A stretch of 64,000 nt of DNA from NCBI GenBank assembly GCA_937931645.1, contig CALHAR010000004.1, forward strand, positions 62,001-126,000, given 5' to 3'. The position numbers and the translations under genes are program-made. The DNA comes from an uncultured Alphaproteobacteria bacterium (GTDB taxonomy: Bacteria > Pseudomonadota > Alphaproteobacteria > Micavibrionales > Micavibrionaceae). The notes beneath the pieces are model-generated. The model worked only from the letters and a program-made list of their open reading frames with translations. It was not told the DNA's origin and did not search any database. Below, piece by piece: positions 9,021 through 17,825 of this stretch (its first letter is position 1; each line of letters begins with the position of its first letter).

Positions 9021-9089
9021 ATTTGTATAAAGTTTATATGTTGAAAAACTATTTGTATAAAGTAACATTCGGTAACACTTTATACAAAT
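9021..9089. promoter_or_regulatory. three operator-like 13-base repeats upstream of fic
   Basis: ATTTGTATAAAGT occurs at 9021-9033 and 9051-9063, exactly 30 bases apart (about three helical turns). It occurs inverted at 9077-9089, where it pairs with the second copy across a 13-base loop. The repeats contain TTGTAT and overlap the likely fic promoter. The obvious candidate binder is the winged-helix end of the Fic protein itself. Confidence 0.7.
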
Positions 9090-9122
9090 AATTTAGTATT
9101 AAACACACTATACACAAAACCC

Positions 9123-9151
9123 TTGACAAAATAGGTATTTAATCCTACATT
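9123..9151 (+). promoter_or_regulatory. sigma70-type promoter predicting a leaderless mRNA
   Basis: Consensus TTGACA (9123-9128), a 17-base spacer and TACATT (9146-9151) are followed by exactly six bases and then the ATG at 9158. No Shine-Dalgarno sequence is present. Confidence 0.65.
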
Positions 9152-9157
9152 GTCACT

Positions 9158-9826
9158 ATGACAGACGATATAGAAAACACCCCCACCCCCGAAACAACCA
9201 ACCAACAAGCGCCAGAGCCGTTAACCGCGTTGCAAAGATTGATGATTGCCCATGGCAGGCGACCTACGCCCAATAGTGACGCGGACACAGACACCGCGCC
9301 GCCCGTCCCCGCCTTGACGCAAGGGGTGGACAACGCCCGCGCGATAGATTTGCCCGATAATTTAACCGCGGCCAGCATCGTTAAAATGACGGAGAGCCTT
9401 GACCCCGCCCATCCCGCGGCACAACTCAGCACGATGAACGCTGATCTCCTCTCCCTTATGGTGGCCGAGGACGACCAGACCCGCCTTCTCCGTCGGCAGG
9501 CGCAAACCCTTGATACGCTTTTCCACACCATGTTGAATTTTGGTTTCACGCCGCCAACAAAAAAGAAAACCACGCGCGGGAGAAAAAACAAACCTGATAA
9601 AGACAGCCTCTCTGTCGCTTTACAAAGTCAACGTCAATGTTTTGACATCGTTAAGAACCTAAACGCTACCGAGTACACCAACGCTTTGGCGCAGCATCTG
9701 TTGTCGAAGTTGGAGTCGCGATCACGCACCCATGATACGCGTTTTGAAAACGCGGTACGTGATTTTGCGGGCGATAATCACGCCGATACCCCCCTCCCCC
9801 AAATTTCCGGTGAACAAAATGAGTAA
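9158..9826 (+). CDS. hypothetical protein, first gene of a two-gene module
   Basis: 222 aa with no recognised domain. The N-terminal ~100 residues are rich in P, T and acidic residues and probably disordered. Residues about 100-135 are helical (DDQTRLLRRQAQTLDTLFHTML), followed by a lysine- and arginine-rich patch (KKKTTRGRKNKPDK) and another helical block ending in SRTHDTRFENAVRDFAGD. The basic patch suggests nucleic-acid contact. The last eight bases overlap the next gene, whose product carries a TGPKTxEGK motif, so the two are probably translated together. The promoter ends six bases before the ATG. It is more GC-rich than fic next to it. Function unknown. Confidence 0.72.
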   Translation: MTDDIENTPTPETTNQQAPEPLTALQRLMIAHGRRPTPNSDADTDTAPPVPALTQGVDNARAIDLPDNLTAASIVKMTESLDPAHPAAQLSTMNADLLSLMVAEDDQTRLLRRQAQTLDTLFHTMLNFGFTPPTKKKTTRGRKNKPDKDSLSVALQSQRQCFDIVKNLNATEYTNALAQHLLSKLESRSRTHDTRFENAVRDFAGDNHADTPLPQISGEQNE

Positions 9827-10109
9827 CTCTAATTCATCAATAAAAACAAAAGGTTATAGACCCCAAAAACGCAGGCAATGGACACCGCAAAGGCGCGCCG
9901 CGCAGGCGCAAAGAATGCGTCAACAAAAGCTATGGTTAAAAGCCACAGGGCCAAAAACGGTTGAGGGGAAACAGCGCGTTGCAAAAAACGCGCTCGGTCA
10001 CGGCTTATACAGTGTGGCATTTAAACAGCAATTAAAAATTCTGCGTTTGCTTTTGCGCGCTCATCGGACGCAACTAAAAACGTTTAATCAACGTCAAAGA
10101 TTACCGTAA
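9819..10109 (+). CDS. small basic protein with a TGPKTxEGK...NALGHGL motif
   Basis: 96 aa from the ATG at 9819, which lies inside the end of the preceding frame. An upstream in-frame start at 9732 is buried in that gene and less likely. The protein is strongly basic (about a quarter K or R) and contains LWLKATGPKTVEGKQRVAKNALGHGLYS. This matches the short 'TGPKTPEGKxRxxxNAxxHGL' motif that I know from uncharacterised bacterial and phage-like proteins. DNA or RNA binding is plausible but unproven. The gene ends nine bases inside the convergent sppA frame. Confidence 0.68.
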   Translation: MSNSNSSIKTKGYRPQKRRQWTPQRRAAQAQRMRQQKLWLKATGPKTVEGKQRVAKNALGHGLYSVAFKQQLKILRLLLRAHRTQLKTFNQRQRLP

Positions 10110-11978
10110 GCGTTCTAGATCAGGATTATAAACCGTTGTATGGTTGCCCGTTTCTAACAGTTTCTTTTGTGTCATATGGGCGTCTATAAACCCTAAATCA
10201 AGACCCAAAACATTGCCAAAGAAATTACTTAGTACTTTACCAAAGAAATTGCCGAGCGAGACTTGCTGCCCCAAAAGTTCTAAAATACGCTCAACATTGT
10301 TCAGCTCTTTTGGCATTTTAACAACGCTCAAATCATGTCGGTTATTTTTCCCTAGCATCATCGCGGTTTTGTCCAATGCGTCATTCAATCCACCAAGCTC
10401 ATCAACCAAACCACGCTCTAACGCTTGCTCACCAGTCCACGCACGACCTTTGGCAACAGATTTGGCTTGTTCTGGCGTCAGTTTTCTTCCCGAAACAACA
10501 CGTGTGATGAACGAGTTATATGTATCATCAATAAGGACATTCATACGTTGTGTTGCTTGCGCGTCAAACTTCTTATGCAGTGACCAAATATCCGCATTCT
10601 CACCAAAGTTCGGTCCTTGCCAATTAATGCCAAGCTTGCTGAACAGTTCACTCGCCTCAAACTTGCCCATGACAACACCGATTGATCCCGTAATCGTTCC
10701 CGCATTCGCCACAATCATATCTGCATCCGTTGATATCCAATATCCACCGCTCGCGGCAACTGGTCCCATAGATACAATGACCTTCTTACCTTTCTCCTTG
10801 GCTTTCACCAAGCTACGCCGAATAGTCTCCGACGCCGTTGGTGATCCACCAGGCGAATCCACACGCAGGACAATCGCCTTAATACTATCATCCTTATAGG
10901 CTTGCGTAATCGTTCCTGCTATATCATCCGCGCCAGCATTACCCGTCGCACCAGCGCTATCCACAATCGTTCCAGTTACATAAATAAGCGCAACGTTATT
11001 TCCTTTTTTAACTGACTTTGCTTTGTGTTGGGAATAACTGGCTAAAGTCACCAGCTCAACCGAATCATCATTTGGGTTACCTGTCACGGCTTGGCGTATC
11101 TCAGATAACATCACATCACCGTAATCTAAACGATCAAGCAGCTTCGTATCCAATGCTTCTTGACCTGTCAAAATACCTTTATCAATCTGCGCCTTTAAAA
11201 CAGCACCTTTAATATTACGCTCAGCCGCAATATCAACAACCATTTTAGAGGAAAGGCTATTCAGTAAAGATTGCATCGCTTGCTTATTAGAGGGCGAAAT
11301 TTTTGAATTTGTAAAATTCTCCATCGCGCTTTTAAACTCTTCACGTTGGAAGAAATTTGCACTAACACCTAAATTATCCAATGCTTCTTTAGCAAAGGGC
11401 ATTTCCATGCTCGCGCCAGAAGTAGAAACCATACCAACAGGTTGCATCCAAATTTCGTCAAACGCGCTTGCTAAATAATATTGACTTAATCCACCCATCG
11501 GATCGCTATAAGAGGTTGCATAAACTTTGGCGAACTTACCAGACGCACGAAATGATTTAATCGCGATACGAAGCTCTTGCGTATGGGCAATACCTATAGA
11601 TGCTCCATTAAGCTTCACGACCAAACCACGAACACGTTTATCTGTTTCGGCTTTTTCCAAGGTATCTATGATGTTACGCAATGTTGGTTGCATAAAAGGA
11701 AAGGGGTCTAACAATGTCGGTTTAACTTGCGACTCACTAATACCTTCTTCAATGTTAAAATATAAAACCATGTCATCGGGTAACGATGGCGCGGATTTTC
11801 CTGCCATCGTCGATATAAGAAACACTGATATTAAGGTCGAAATTAAAACAGCAGCACCAATAACAGTACAAGTTTTACGGATCGCTTTGCCTAAAATAGC
11901 CCAAATATTCCAACGTTTAGCTTTAATCGCTTTTTCATTTTTCTTAGGTTTGTAAAATAATGAACCAAAATTTTTCAT
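10101..11978 (-). CDS. sppA: signal peptide peptidase SppA, 67K type
   Basis: 625 aa with one N-terminal membrane segment (about residues 37-58) after a basic cytoplasmic end, then two tandem S49 domains as in the Escherichia coli long form. The nucleophile block GPVAASGGYWIS places Ser410, and the general-base lysine is Lys216 in REEFKSAMENFT, close to the E. coli Ser409/Lys209 positions. It degrades released signal peptides at the inner membrane. It stands alone, with about 100 bases to the next gene upstream. The 3' end overlaps the small basic gene by nine bases, tail to tail. Confidence 0.93.
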   Translation of the reverse strand: MKNFGSLFYKPKKNEKAIKAKRWNIWAILGKAIRKTCTVIGAAVLISTLISVFLISTMAGKSAPSLPDDMVLYFNIEEGISESQVKPTLLDPFPFMQPTLRNIIDTLEKAETDKRVRGLVVKLNGASIGIAHTQELRIAIKSFRASGKFAKVYATSYSDPMGGLSQYYLASAFDEIWMQPVGMVSTSGASMEMPFAKEALDNLGVSANFFQREEFKSAMENFTNSKISPSNKQAMQSLLNSLSSKMVVDIAAERNIKGAVLKAQIDKGILTGQEALDTKLLDRLDYGDVMLSEIRQAVTGNPNDDSVELVTLASYSQHKAKSVKKGNNVALIYVTGTIVDSAGATGNAGADDIAGTITQAYKDDSIKAIVLRVDSPGGSPTASETIRRSLVKAKEKGKKVIVSMGPVAASGGYWISTDADMIVANAGTITGSIGVVMGKFEASELFSKLGINWQGPNFGENADIWSLHKKFDAQATQRMNVLIDDTYNSFITRVVSGRKLTPEQAKSVAKGRAWTGEQALERGLVDELGGLNDALDKTAMMLGKNNRHDLSVVKMPKELNNVERILELLGQQVSLGNFFGKVLSNFFGNVLGLDLGFIDAHMTQKKLLETGNHTTVYNPDLERLR

Positions 11979-12080
11979 AGATCAGGCTTTCCTTACAGTG
12001 TGATTACAACTTAATAGGAACATAAAGAACGGTAAATTCAAAGGAATTTGGTGGTTTTAACGTATAAAAATATATTATTA

Positions 12081-12848
12081 CTACGGTGAAACATAACGTT
12101 GATGAAAAACAGGGTCAGGACGTCCATGTATTCTTTCAATTACTCTCTCACTCATACGAACCTTTTCACCATTTTCATCTAAAGCAAATGTAGAATGATG
12201 TGGTATCTGAAAATTCTTTAAAACTTGTAATAGTTCGCTACGCCATGCCTGAATATCAATAGTTTGCTGTGGTAAATAAATTCCAGCCATGGCAAACATG
12301 TTGTATAATGTTAACGGGACGCAACTATGAGCGTCTTTTTGCTGCTGTGCCTTCATTGTTATATGTTGATAAGTGGGACAAACACTCTCTAATATTTCTT
12401 TTCCTTCTTCTGGCAAATCATAGCCATTTGGACATTGTGTTGTAATTGTGCCGCCTTTTCTATCAATACAAATAGCAACAGCATGCCCTAAGTTTTCTAT
12501 ATATGATCCGTCAAAATATGTTCGTATTGGCCCATCACGACCGGATTGATTTTCTCTACTTCCATCTTCATGGATATGATGTGGTGTCTGATCTGTCGTT
12601 GGAAATAGCGCTCTATAAATAATTTTATCGGCATCAGTAAACATATCCTCTCTTATTTGTAATATAGTATCATCTGGTAATGATTCTTCATTAAATATAC
12701 AATGTAACCGGGAAAAAAGAACACCTTCTTCTGAAACACCATGAACGGAACGATATATATCTGTTAGTATAATTGCCTCGTAAGAAGAAAAAAGATACAT
12801 CGGATTTGGTCGGGGATTTGGTAGGAGATTTGGCGTACGCTCTGTCAT
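12081..12848 (-). CDS. putative clan-CE (Ulp1/YopJ-like) cysteine protease or acetyltransferase
   Basis: 255 aa, no signal peptide. Two segments resemble the clan-CE active site. GHAVAICIDRKGG holds H122 at the start of a beta strand, like Ulp1 HWALGIID. AQQQKDAHSCVPLTLYNMFAMA holds Q170-x5-C176 entering a hydrophobic helix, the same Q-x5-C spacing as in Ulp1 (QPNGYDCG) and YopJ (QRSSSECG). Between them the expected acidic residue is not clear; N141 or D144 are candidates. These enzymes are proteases for ubiquitin-like proteins or effector acetyltransferases, often secreted into hosts. The gene has the shared TTGACATAA promoter (12879-12907) and lies downstream of aroC. The family call is inference from motifs. 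Confidence 0.55.
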   Translation of the reverse strand: MTERTPNLLPNPRPNPMYLFSSYEAIILTDIYRSVHGVSEEGVLFSRLHCIFNEESLPDDTILQIREDMFTDADKIIYRALFPTTDQTPHHIHEDGSRENQSGRDGPIRTYFDGSYIENLGHAVAICIDRKGGTITTQCPNGYDLPEEGKEILESVCPTYQHITMKAQQQKDAHSCVPLTLYNMFAMAGIYLPQQTIDIQAWRSELLQVLKNFQIPHHSTFALDENGEKVRMSERVIERIHGRPDPVFHQRYVSP

Positions 12849-12878
12849 TACAAATATGCTTTACTCATTAAAAAGTAA

Positions 12879-12907
12879 AACATAGTTATCTAATTGCGTT
12901 ATGTCAA
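12879..12907 (-). promoter_or_regulatory. TTGACATAA-class promoter of the clan-CE-like gene
   Basis: The minus strand reads TTGACA, 17 bases, TATGTT. The nonamer TTGACATAA is at 12899-12907. This is the clearest member of the shared set. Confidence 0.6.
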
Positions 12908-12912
12908 TAATT

Positions 12913-13983
12913 TTATAAGCACTGCGCTTTATGGCGGAGATAATGATCGGCGAGAACGCAGGCCATCATTGCTTCCACGACAGGTGTCCCACGCAAACCA
13001 ACGCACGGATCATGACGACCCTTGGTGATAATTTCGGTTTCATTACCCGCTTTATCGATAGTTTTAACGGGCGTTAAGATTGAGCTGGTCGGTTTAAACG
13101 CCACACGGGCAACAATATCCTGACCAGATGAAATACCACCTAAAATGCCACCGGCATTATTACTGGTGAAACCGTCCTTGGTAATTTCATCGGCATTTTG
13201 TTCGCCGCCCCATTCAACGGCTTCAAACCCTGCACCAATCTCAACCGCTTTGGTGGCGTTAATACTCATCATTGCTTTGGCGATATCTGCATCCAACTTA
13301 TCATAGACTGGTGCACCTAACCCTGCAGGGATTCCACTGGCGTGCACTTCAACAATCGCGCCCGCGCTTGATCCATTTTTACGTTGCGCGTCTAAATATT
13401 CTTCCCACTGTTTCGCCGCGTCAACATCAGGACACCAAAATGGGTTTTGATCCACTTGGTTCCAATCAAAATTATCACGATTAATTTTATGTGGACCAAC
13501 TTGTACGACGGCTGCGCGAATTTTTACATCCTCACCAATTTGTGTCCTTAAAACTTTACGTGCCACAGCCCCCGCCGCCACGCGCATGGCGGTTTCACGC
13601 GCGCTTGAACGTCCACCACCACGGTAATCACGAATGCCATATTTTTCATTATAAGTATAATCGGCATGACCGGGACGAAACTTATCTTTGATGTCGCCAT
13701 AATCTTTTGATTTTTGGTCAAGATTTTCAATCAATAAACCAATCGGCGCACCTGTGGTTTTACCTTCAAACACACCCGATAGAATTTTCACCGCGTCAGG
13801 TTCTTTACGCTGTGTTGTAAACTTACTCTGCCCGGGTTTACGGCGATCAAGAAACCCTTGAATATCTACTTCAGATAACTCAATCAACGGCGGGACACCA
13901 TCAACGACGCAACCAATAGCTGAGCCATGGCTCTCACCAAAACTTTGATATTGAAATAATGTTCCGAAACGATTACCTGACAT
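12913..13983 (-). CDS. aroC: chorismate synthase
   Basis: 356 aa, typical length. It starts with [19 protein letters not shown], the AroC N-terminal signature. It also contains [10 protein letters not shown], the FMN-contacting [29 protein letters not shown] region and [20 protein letters not shown]. It converts EPSP to chorismate, the branch point to aromatic amino acids, folate and quinones, and needs reduced FMN. Neighbours are a GxxExxY gene and then fabI, an order close to the pdxH/fabI/aroC linkage seen in many alphaproteobacteria, but with extra genes between. Confidence 0.97.
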   Translation of the reverse strand: MSGNRFGTLFQYQSFGESHGSAIGCVVDGVPPLIELSEVDIQGFLDRRKPGQSKFTTQRKEPDAVKILSGVFEGKTTGAPIGLLIENLDQKSKDYGDIKDKFRPGHADYTYNEKYGIRDYRGGGRSSARETAMRVAAGAVARKVLRTQIGEDVKIRAAVVQVGPHKINRDNFDWNQVDQNPFWCPDVDAAKQWEEYLDAQRKNGSSAGAIVEVHASGIPAGLGAPVYDKLDADIAKAMMSINATKAVEIGAGFEAVEWGGEQNADEITKDGFTSNNAGGILGGISSGQDIVARVAFKPTSSILTPVKTIDKAGNETEIITKGRHDPCVGLRGTPVVEAMMACVLADHYLRHKAQCL

Positions 13984-14033
13984 AGCACCACAGAGTACAC
14001 GGAGATGAAGAAGAGATCACGGAATTTTTATCC

Positions 14034-14414
14034 TTATATTTTATAACGTTTTATACCATCTTTCATAAGAGGTACATTAAAATTAATAAGTAACCCAACC
14101 TCAACTTTTGATAGGCGCATATAGGTTAATATTTGAGATTCATGTATAGGATGAATTTTATCAGTACTTTTTAGCTCTACAATAACCTTATCCATCACAA
14201 ACAAGTCTATTTTAAAAGCATTAGGAATAATAAGCTTTTCATATTCAACAGTAATAGGGCTCTGTCGTTTAAAAGCTATTTTTCTTTTCTCCAACTCATA
14301 GGAAAGACAATCTTCATAAACTTTTTCGTAGAGCCCAGGTCCCATTTCCTTATGAATTTTAATACAACTATCGACAATTTCACCCGTTATATCGTTTAAC
14401 TTCATCGTGGCCAT
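14034..14414 (-). CDS. GxxExxY family protein
   Basis: 126 aa with the defining block MGPGLYEKVYEDCLSYEL and the downstream core IVELKSTDKIHPIHESQILTYMRLS. The latter has the D...E-x-K layout of PD-(D/E)xK nuclease-like folds (IDLFVMDKVIVELK). The family is widespread, and genes of this kind often appear as single insertions between housekeeping genes, as here between aroC and fabI. The cellular function is not established. The start MATMKLND has a second in-frame ATG three codons later. It is more AT-rich than aroC and fabI, which fits lateral gain. Confidence 0.88.
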   Translation of the reverse strand: MATMKLNDITGEIVDSCIKIHKEMGPGLYEKVYEDCLSYELEKRKIAFKRQSPITVEYEKLIIPNAFKIDLFVMDKVIVELKSTDKIHPIHESQILTYMRLSKVEVGLLINFNVPLMKDGIKRYKI

Positions 14415-14458
14415 GCATACCCTCTGTTAACTCTTAATAACTCTATGTTCTCTGTGGT

Positions 14459-15328
14459 TCAAGCCGCTTCGTCTTTATTTTCTTTGGGGGCTAAGGACAT
14501 TAACAGCTCACCTGTTTGAGCGGCAGTATCCACCGCACACATGCCAACAGTGTGATAACCACTATCAACGTGCAATGTTTCACCTGTTACGCCACTGCCT
14601 AAATCAGACAATAAGAATAAACCTGAGCGACCAACATCTTCAGTGGTTACATTACGACGAAGGGGAGAGTTTAGCTCATTCCATTTTAGGATAGCGCGGA
14701 AATCACCAATACCTGAAGCCGCCAATGTTTTAATTGGGCCAGCTGATATTGAGTTTACACGGATATTTTGTGGGCCTAAATCATTAGCGAGATATTTCAC
14801 GGAAGCTTCCAGTGCCGCTTTCGCAACACCCATAACATTGTAATGTGGCATCACCTGTTCTGCCCCATAATAAGTCAGCGTTACAAGGCTTCCGCCCTCT
14901 TTCATCAATTTGGCGGCACGTTTGGCCACGGCAGTGAATGAAAATACCGAAATATCCATTGTTTTTAAGAAGTTCGCACGCGATGTATCAACATACAGAC
15001 CATCTAGCTCATTCTTATCTGAGAAAGCGATTCCATGAACAACAAAGTCGATTTTTCCCCATTTGGCTTCAATTTCATCAAAAGCGGCATCAATAGATCC
15101 CTCATCTGTAACATCACATGGTAAAAGAATGTCTGATCCCACGCTTTCTGCCAAAGGTTTAACACGCTTTAACAGCGCATCCCCTTGATAAGTAAAGGCT
15201 AATTCGGCTCCTGCCTCATGTGCAGCTTTGGAAATTCCCCACGCGATGGAACGGTCATTGGCGACCCCCATAATCAATCCACGTTTACCTTCAAGCCAAT
15301 TTGATGTTTTTTCAGTCATTTTCGTCAT
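14459..15328 (-). CDS. fabI: enoyl-[acyl-carrier-protein] reductase (NADH)
   Basis: 289 aa short-chain dehydrogenase-like enzyme of the FabI type. Seen: GKRGLIMGVANDRSIAWGIS (cofactor loop), LPCDVTDEGSIDAAF, HGIAFSDKNELDG and the catalytic Y-x6-K in YNVMGVAK, preceded by the conserved LTYYGAEQV. It performs the last reduction in each round of type II fatty-acid elongation. The first ATG (MTKMTEKT) and a second one three codons in are both possible. There is a 44-base gap to the GxxExxY gene, which is on the same strand. Confidence 0.96.
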   Translation of the reverse strand: MTKMTEKTSNWLEGKRGLIMGVANDRSIAWGISKAAHEAGAELAFTYQGDALLKRVKPLAESVGSDILLPCDVTDEGSIDAAFDEIEAKWGKIDFVVHGIAFSDKNELDGLYVDTSRANFLKTMDISVFSFTAVAKRAAKLMKEGGSLVTLTYYGAEQVMPHYNVMGVAKAALEASVKYLANDLGPQNIRVNSISAGPIKTLAASGIGDFRAILKWNELNSPLRRNVTTEDVGRSGLFLLSDLGSGVTGETLHVDSGYHTVGMCAVDTAAQTGELLMSLAPKENKDEAA

Positions 15329-15544
15329 TCCTAGTGATAATATTGTGAAATATCCTACACTTTTACTTCAAGTTTCGTCCAGTGCCTTTATGTTTCAAAT
15401 TGTAACGGAGGTAAAGAGTAACTTATAAACAGTTTCAGCCTTATATTCCGCCAATTTTGACGTTTTATTAACGTTTGTCGCATAGAATTATAAGTAAGGT
15501 TATATGGGATTATTAGGAACGAAAACTATAGGGCGCGCTTAAAC

Positions 15545-17173
15545 ATGGCTGTAACAACAAGCCAAATACAAACGATTATAAACGATGTAACGCAGGAGGT
15601 AGAAAAAGCCTATGCGGGACTTTCGCTATGTTTTGTCACTCACCAATCTGGGAAAATACGCGAATCTATCGCTTTGGCAGAACATGAGGTTATTTCTCAT
15701 CCTGCAGGAAATGCCGCCCGCACTATTCTACGTAAACACACCACCAACGATCAATCCTCATTTCTTGGCCTTGCAATCACGACCAAATCAAAGATGATGG
15801 GTTTTAAAAAGACAGATCACCTCTTAGGGTTGTTCAACGTCAATATTAATGAATTTGAAAATTTAGACGAAGCAAGAGCGCAAATTTATCATCTTGCCTG
15901 GCATGCCATTGATCTTTATGAAATTCGTCAACAGCCACAATATCGGAACAAATTCAAAAAAGGGCCGATGATTCCAAAACGTTCCCCCATGAACGCGGCG
16001 AAAGCTTTTCTTCAAGCAGATGTTTTCGCGATCAGTCTTTCCGCTCTTAGAAAAGAAAATGATTTATTAAATCTTCTTTCTAGTAGACGGGCGCATAGTA
16101 GTTTAGAAGCGAAAAGTAATTTTAAACCTGAAGATTTTCCTTCTACGATTGCAATGGATATCTGTAAGTTAGCTATCGATGATTTAACTTCTAAAAACAT
16201 TCAAAAAGAAGATCACATTCAACGCGCCCGCAAGCTTTCCATTGATGTTGGCCATACGTTTGATGAAGAAAATATTCGCCAATGGTGGAACTTCACAATC
16301 CCCGCACAAGATATGGCATGGCGCGGTTTTAGCAAAGAACAAATACTGGGCGCAGCCATTCACACCAGTAGCGACCCTTTTGTTCGCTCAATCGGTTTCT
16401 TGATTCAAGGCGTTACACATGTAGAACCCGTTGCCGCCGATACTTTAAAGCAAGGATATAACGCCTTTATTGACCCTGAAATTTTAGCCAGCCTCCATAA
16501 AGAAATGGTCGATACTATTTTTGAAGATGCCATTATAAAAGGCTTAGAAGAATCGAGTAATCGCCCGTTTTTAAACGCTGCAAACAGTTTAAATGAAGCC
16601 TTAACTGAAGGTCATATTTTGGGATGGTGTTCAAATGCACTACAAGATGCAGCGCACGCATTCGAACGCGCTTTATTAAACGGTGCGCCTCCTGACCAGG
16701 CGGCACGCATGCAATTTGAAGGCAACAAAAGCCATCCAAAATGGGAAACCTTAAAAGAGATTGGCAAAGATATTGTTGACCAAAAGCGTCAAGGATTTGC
16801 CATCACAATGGGGCATATTGCCGAAGTTTGTCACAATAATGCAGCCTTTGCCCCTGTCTTAGATTCATTAAAGATTACATTAAACGACCCTAACTATATC
16901 CAAACATTAGAAGCATCAAATGATCTCAATGTTATGCCGAATATTCCAACCATGGCTCCTTCTGCGCCCACACCAAAAGGTCCAGCGCCAAAAGGTCCAG
17001 CACCAAAAGGACCTGCCCCGAACACGCCAACACCGCAAGCACCAGCGATGGGAATGGGACCATCATTGGGCGGTGGCGGTAATAACAACGCGCGACATAT
17101 TATGTACCAAAAACAATTAGCCACGCAAAAAGCCGCGCAAGCGCAACAGCAAGGAACAGACGACAAGCAATAA
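15545..17173 (+). CDS. large orphan protein with a proline-rich PKGPA tail
   Basis: 542 aa, unrecognised. Residues about 1-450 are mixed helical sequence without signal peptide or membrane segment. A notable local block is YHLAWHAIDLYEI near residue 117, and QWWNFTIPAQDMAWRGF lies near 250. Residues about 475-500 hold a short tandem repeat of PKGPA (three units) that continues into a proline- and glycine-rich segment (APAMGMGPSLGGGGNNN). The tail ends in a glutamine- and alanine-rich stretch (QKAAQAQQQG). Disordered tails of this type often mediate multivalent contacts. It sits between fabI (divergent) and a 17 kDa lipoprotein (convergent), sharing the hairpin at 17173. Confidence 0.78.
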   Translation: MAVTTSQIQTIINDVTQEVEKAYAGLSLCFVTHQSGKIRESIALAEHEVISHPAGNAARTILRKHTTNDQSSFLGLAITTKSKMMGFKKTDHLLGLFNVNINEFENLDEARAQIYHLAWHAIDLYEIRQQPQYRNKFKKGPMIPKRSPMNAAKAFLQADVFAISLSALRKENDLLNLLSSRRAHSSLEAKSNFKPEDFPSTIAMDICKLAIDDLTSKNIQKEDHIQRARKLSIDVGHTFDEENIRQWWNFTIPAQDMAWRGFSKEQILGAAIHTSSDPFVRSIGFLIQGVTHVEPVAADTLKQGYNAFIDPEILASLHKEMVDTIFEDAIIKGLEESSNRPFLNAANSLNEALTEGHILGWCSNALQDAAHAFERALLNGAPPDQAARMQFEGNKSHPKWETLKEIGKDIVDQKRQGFAITMGHIAEVCHNNAAFAPVLDSLKITLNDPNYIQTLEASNDLNVMPNIPTMAPSAPTPKGPAPKGPAPKGPAPNTPTPQAPAMGMGPSLGGGGNNNARHIMYQKQLATQKAAQAQQQGTDDKQ

Positions 17174-17203
17174 AAAAGCCGCCTTATTATAAAGCGACTT
17201 TTT
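17173..17203. terminator. hairpin terminator between convergent genes
   Basis: AAAAAGCCGC (17173-17182) and GCGACTTTTT (17194-17203) pair across an 11-base loop. In the minus-strand transcript the one imperfect pair becomes G-U and the hairpin ends in a U run, so it best serves the 17 kDa gene. It probably works for both directions. Confidence 0.65.
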
Positions 17204-17226
17204 CTTAATTCTTTATCAGAAAACTA

Positions 17227-17703
17227 TTAACTGACGATCTGCCAACTGCCATCAGGTTGTTGACAGGCAATACCGTAACCACTTTCTTGCTTTCCACCAA
17301 CATAGATAGTTTGTTGGTATTCACGGCAGTAATTATTTTCTGCATTTCTACCATCGCGTGTTGTCACAACAGAACCTGAATTACCAGTTTCTGGGTTATT
17401 CCATGTGATTTCTTCACCAAGCGGCGCACTATGTGCTTTAGCATTTGCCGCATTCGCATAGGCGATATCTGCTTTATCTAATGAGCGTCCAACCTCACTA
17501 CCGACGAGGCCACCAAGAAGAACACCAATACCTGTCGCCCAAAGCTGACCGTTGCCATTCCCAACTCTCGAGCCAAGAATACCACCTAATACAGCACCAC
17601 TTGCAGCACCGACTGTTTGTTTTGTTCCTGCTCCTTGGAAGGATTCACATCCAGCCAAGCCGATTGAGGCAATCATTGCCGTCATTAATATAATTTTTTT
17701 CAT
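17227..17703 (-). CDS. glycine-zipper 2TM lipoprotein, 17 kDa surface-antigen family
   Basis: 158 aa. The signal peptide ends in the lipobox LAGC (Cys19). Then comes a glycine-zipper hairpin (TVGAASGAVLGGILGSRVGNGNGQLWATGIGVLLGGLVGSEVG) that probably inserts into the outer membrane. The C-terminal domain has two cysteines (NNYCREYQQT and GIACQQPDGSW) and a typical ending. This architecture matches the Rickettsia 17 kDa antigen and related alphaproteobacterial outer-membrane lipoproteins. Role: envelope structure, details unknown. A terminator hairpin follows. Confidence 0.9.
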   Translation of the reverse strand: MKKIILMTAMIASIGLAGCESFQGAGTKQTVGAASGAVLGGILGSRVGNGNGQLWATGIGVLLGGLVGSEVGRSLDKADIAYANAANAKAHSAPLGEEITWNNPETGNSGSVVTTRDGRNAENNYCREYQQTIYVGGKQESGYGIACQQPDGSWQIVS

Positions 17704-17825
17704 TTCATACCGTCTTTCAATAGTTGCGATTCTTAATTAACACGTTAATCTATCGTACATACTAATGACTGAATAGGACGAAATAAAGGCTATATTCAGT
17801 CGATATAACGAATTGTGACAAAAAC

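Noticed and set aside
9009..9068. Longer N-terminus for Fic from 9068
   Set aside because: It would translate the operator-like repeats and lacks a ribosome site; 9008 has one.
7890..10109. Fic plus neighbours as a Fic-type toxin-antitoxin pair
   Set aside because: The inhibitory motif is already inside the Fic protein and neither downstream gene resembles a FicA/VbhA antitoxin.
16894..17166. Minus-strand frame rich in GAGPFGAGPFG
   Set aside because: Antisense of the PKGPA repeat region; composition follows from the repeat.
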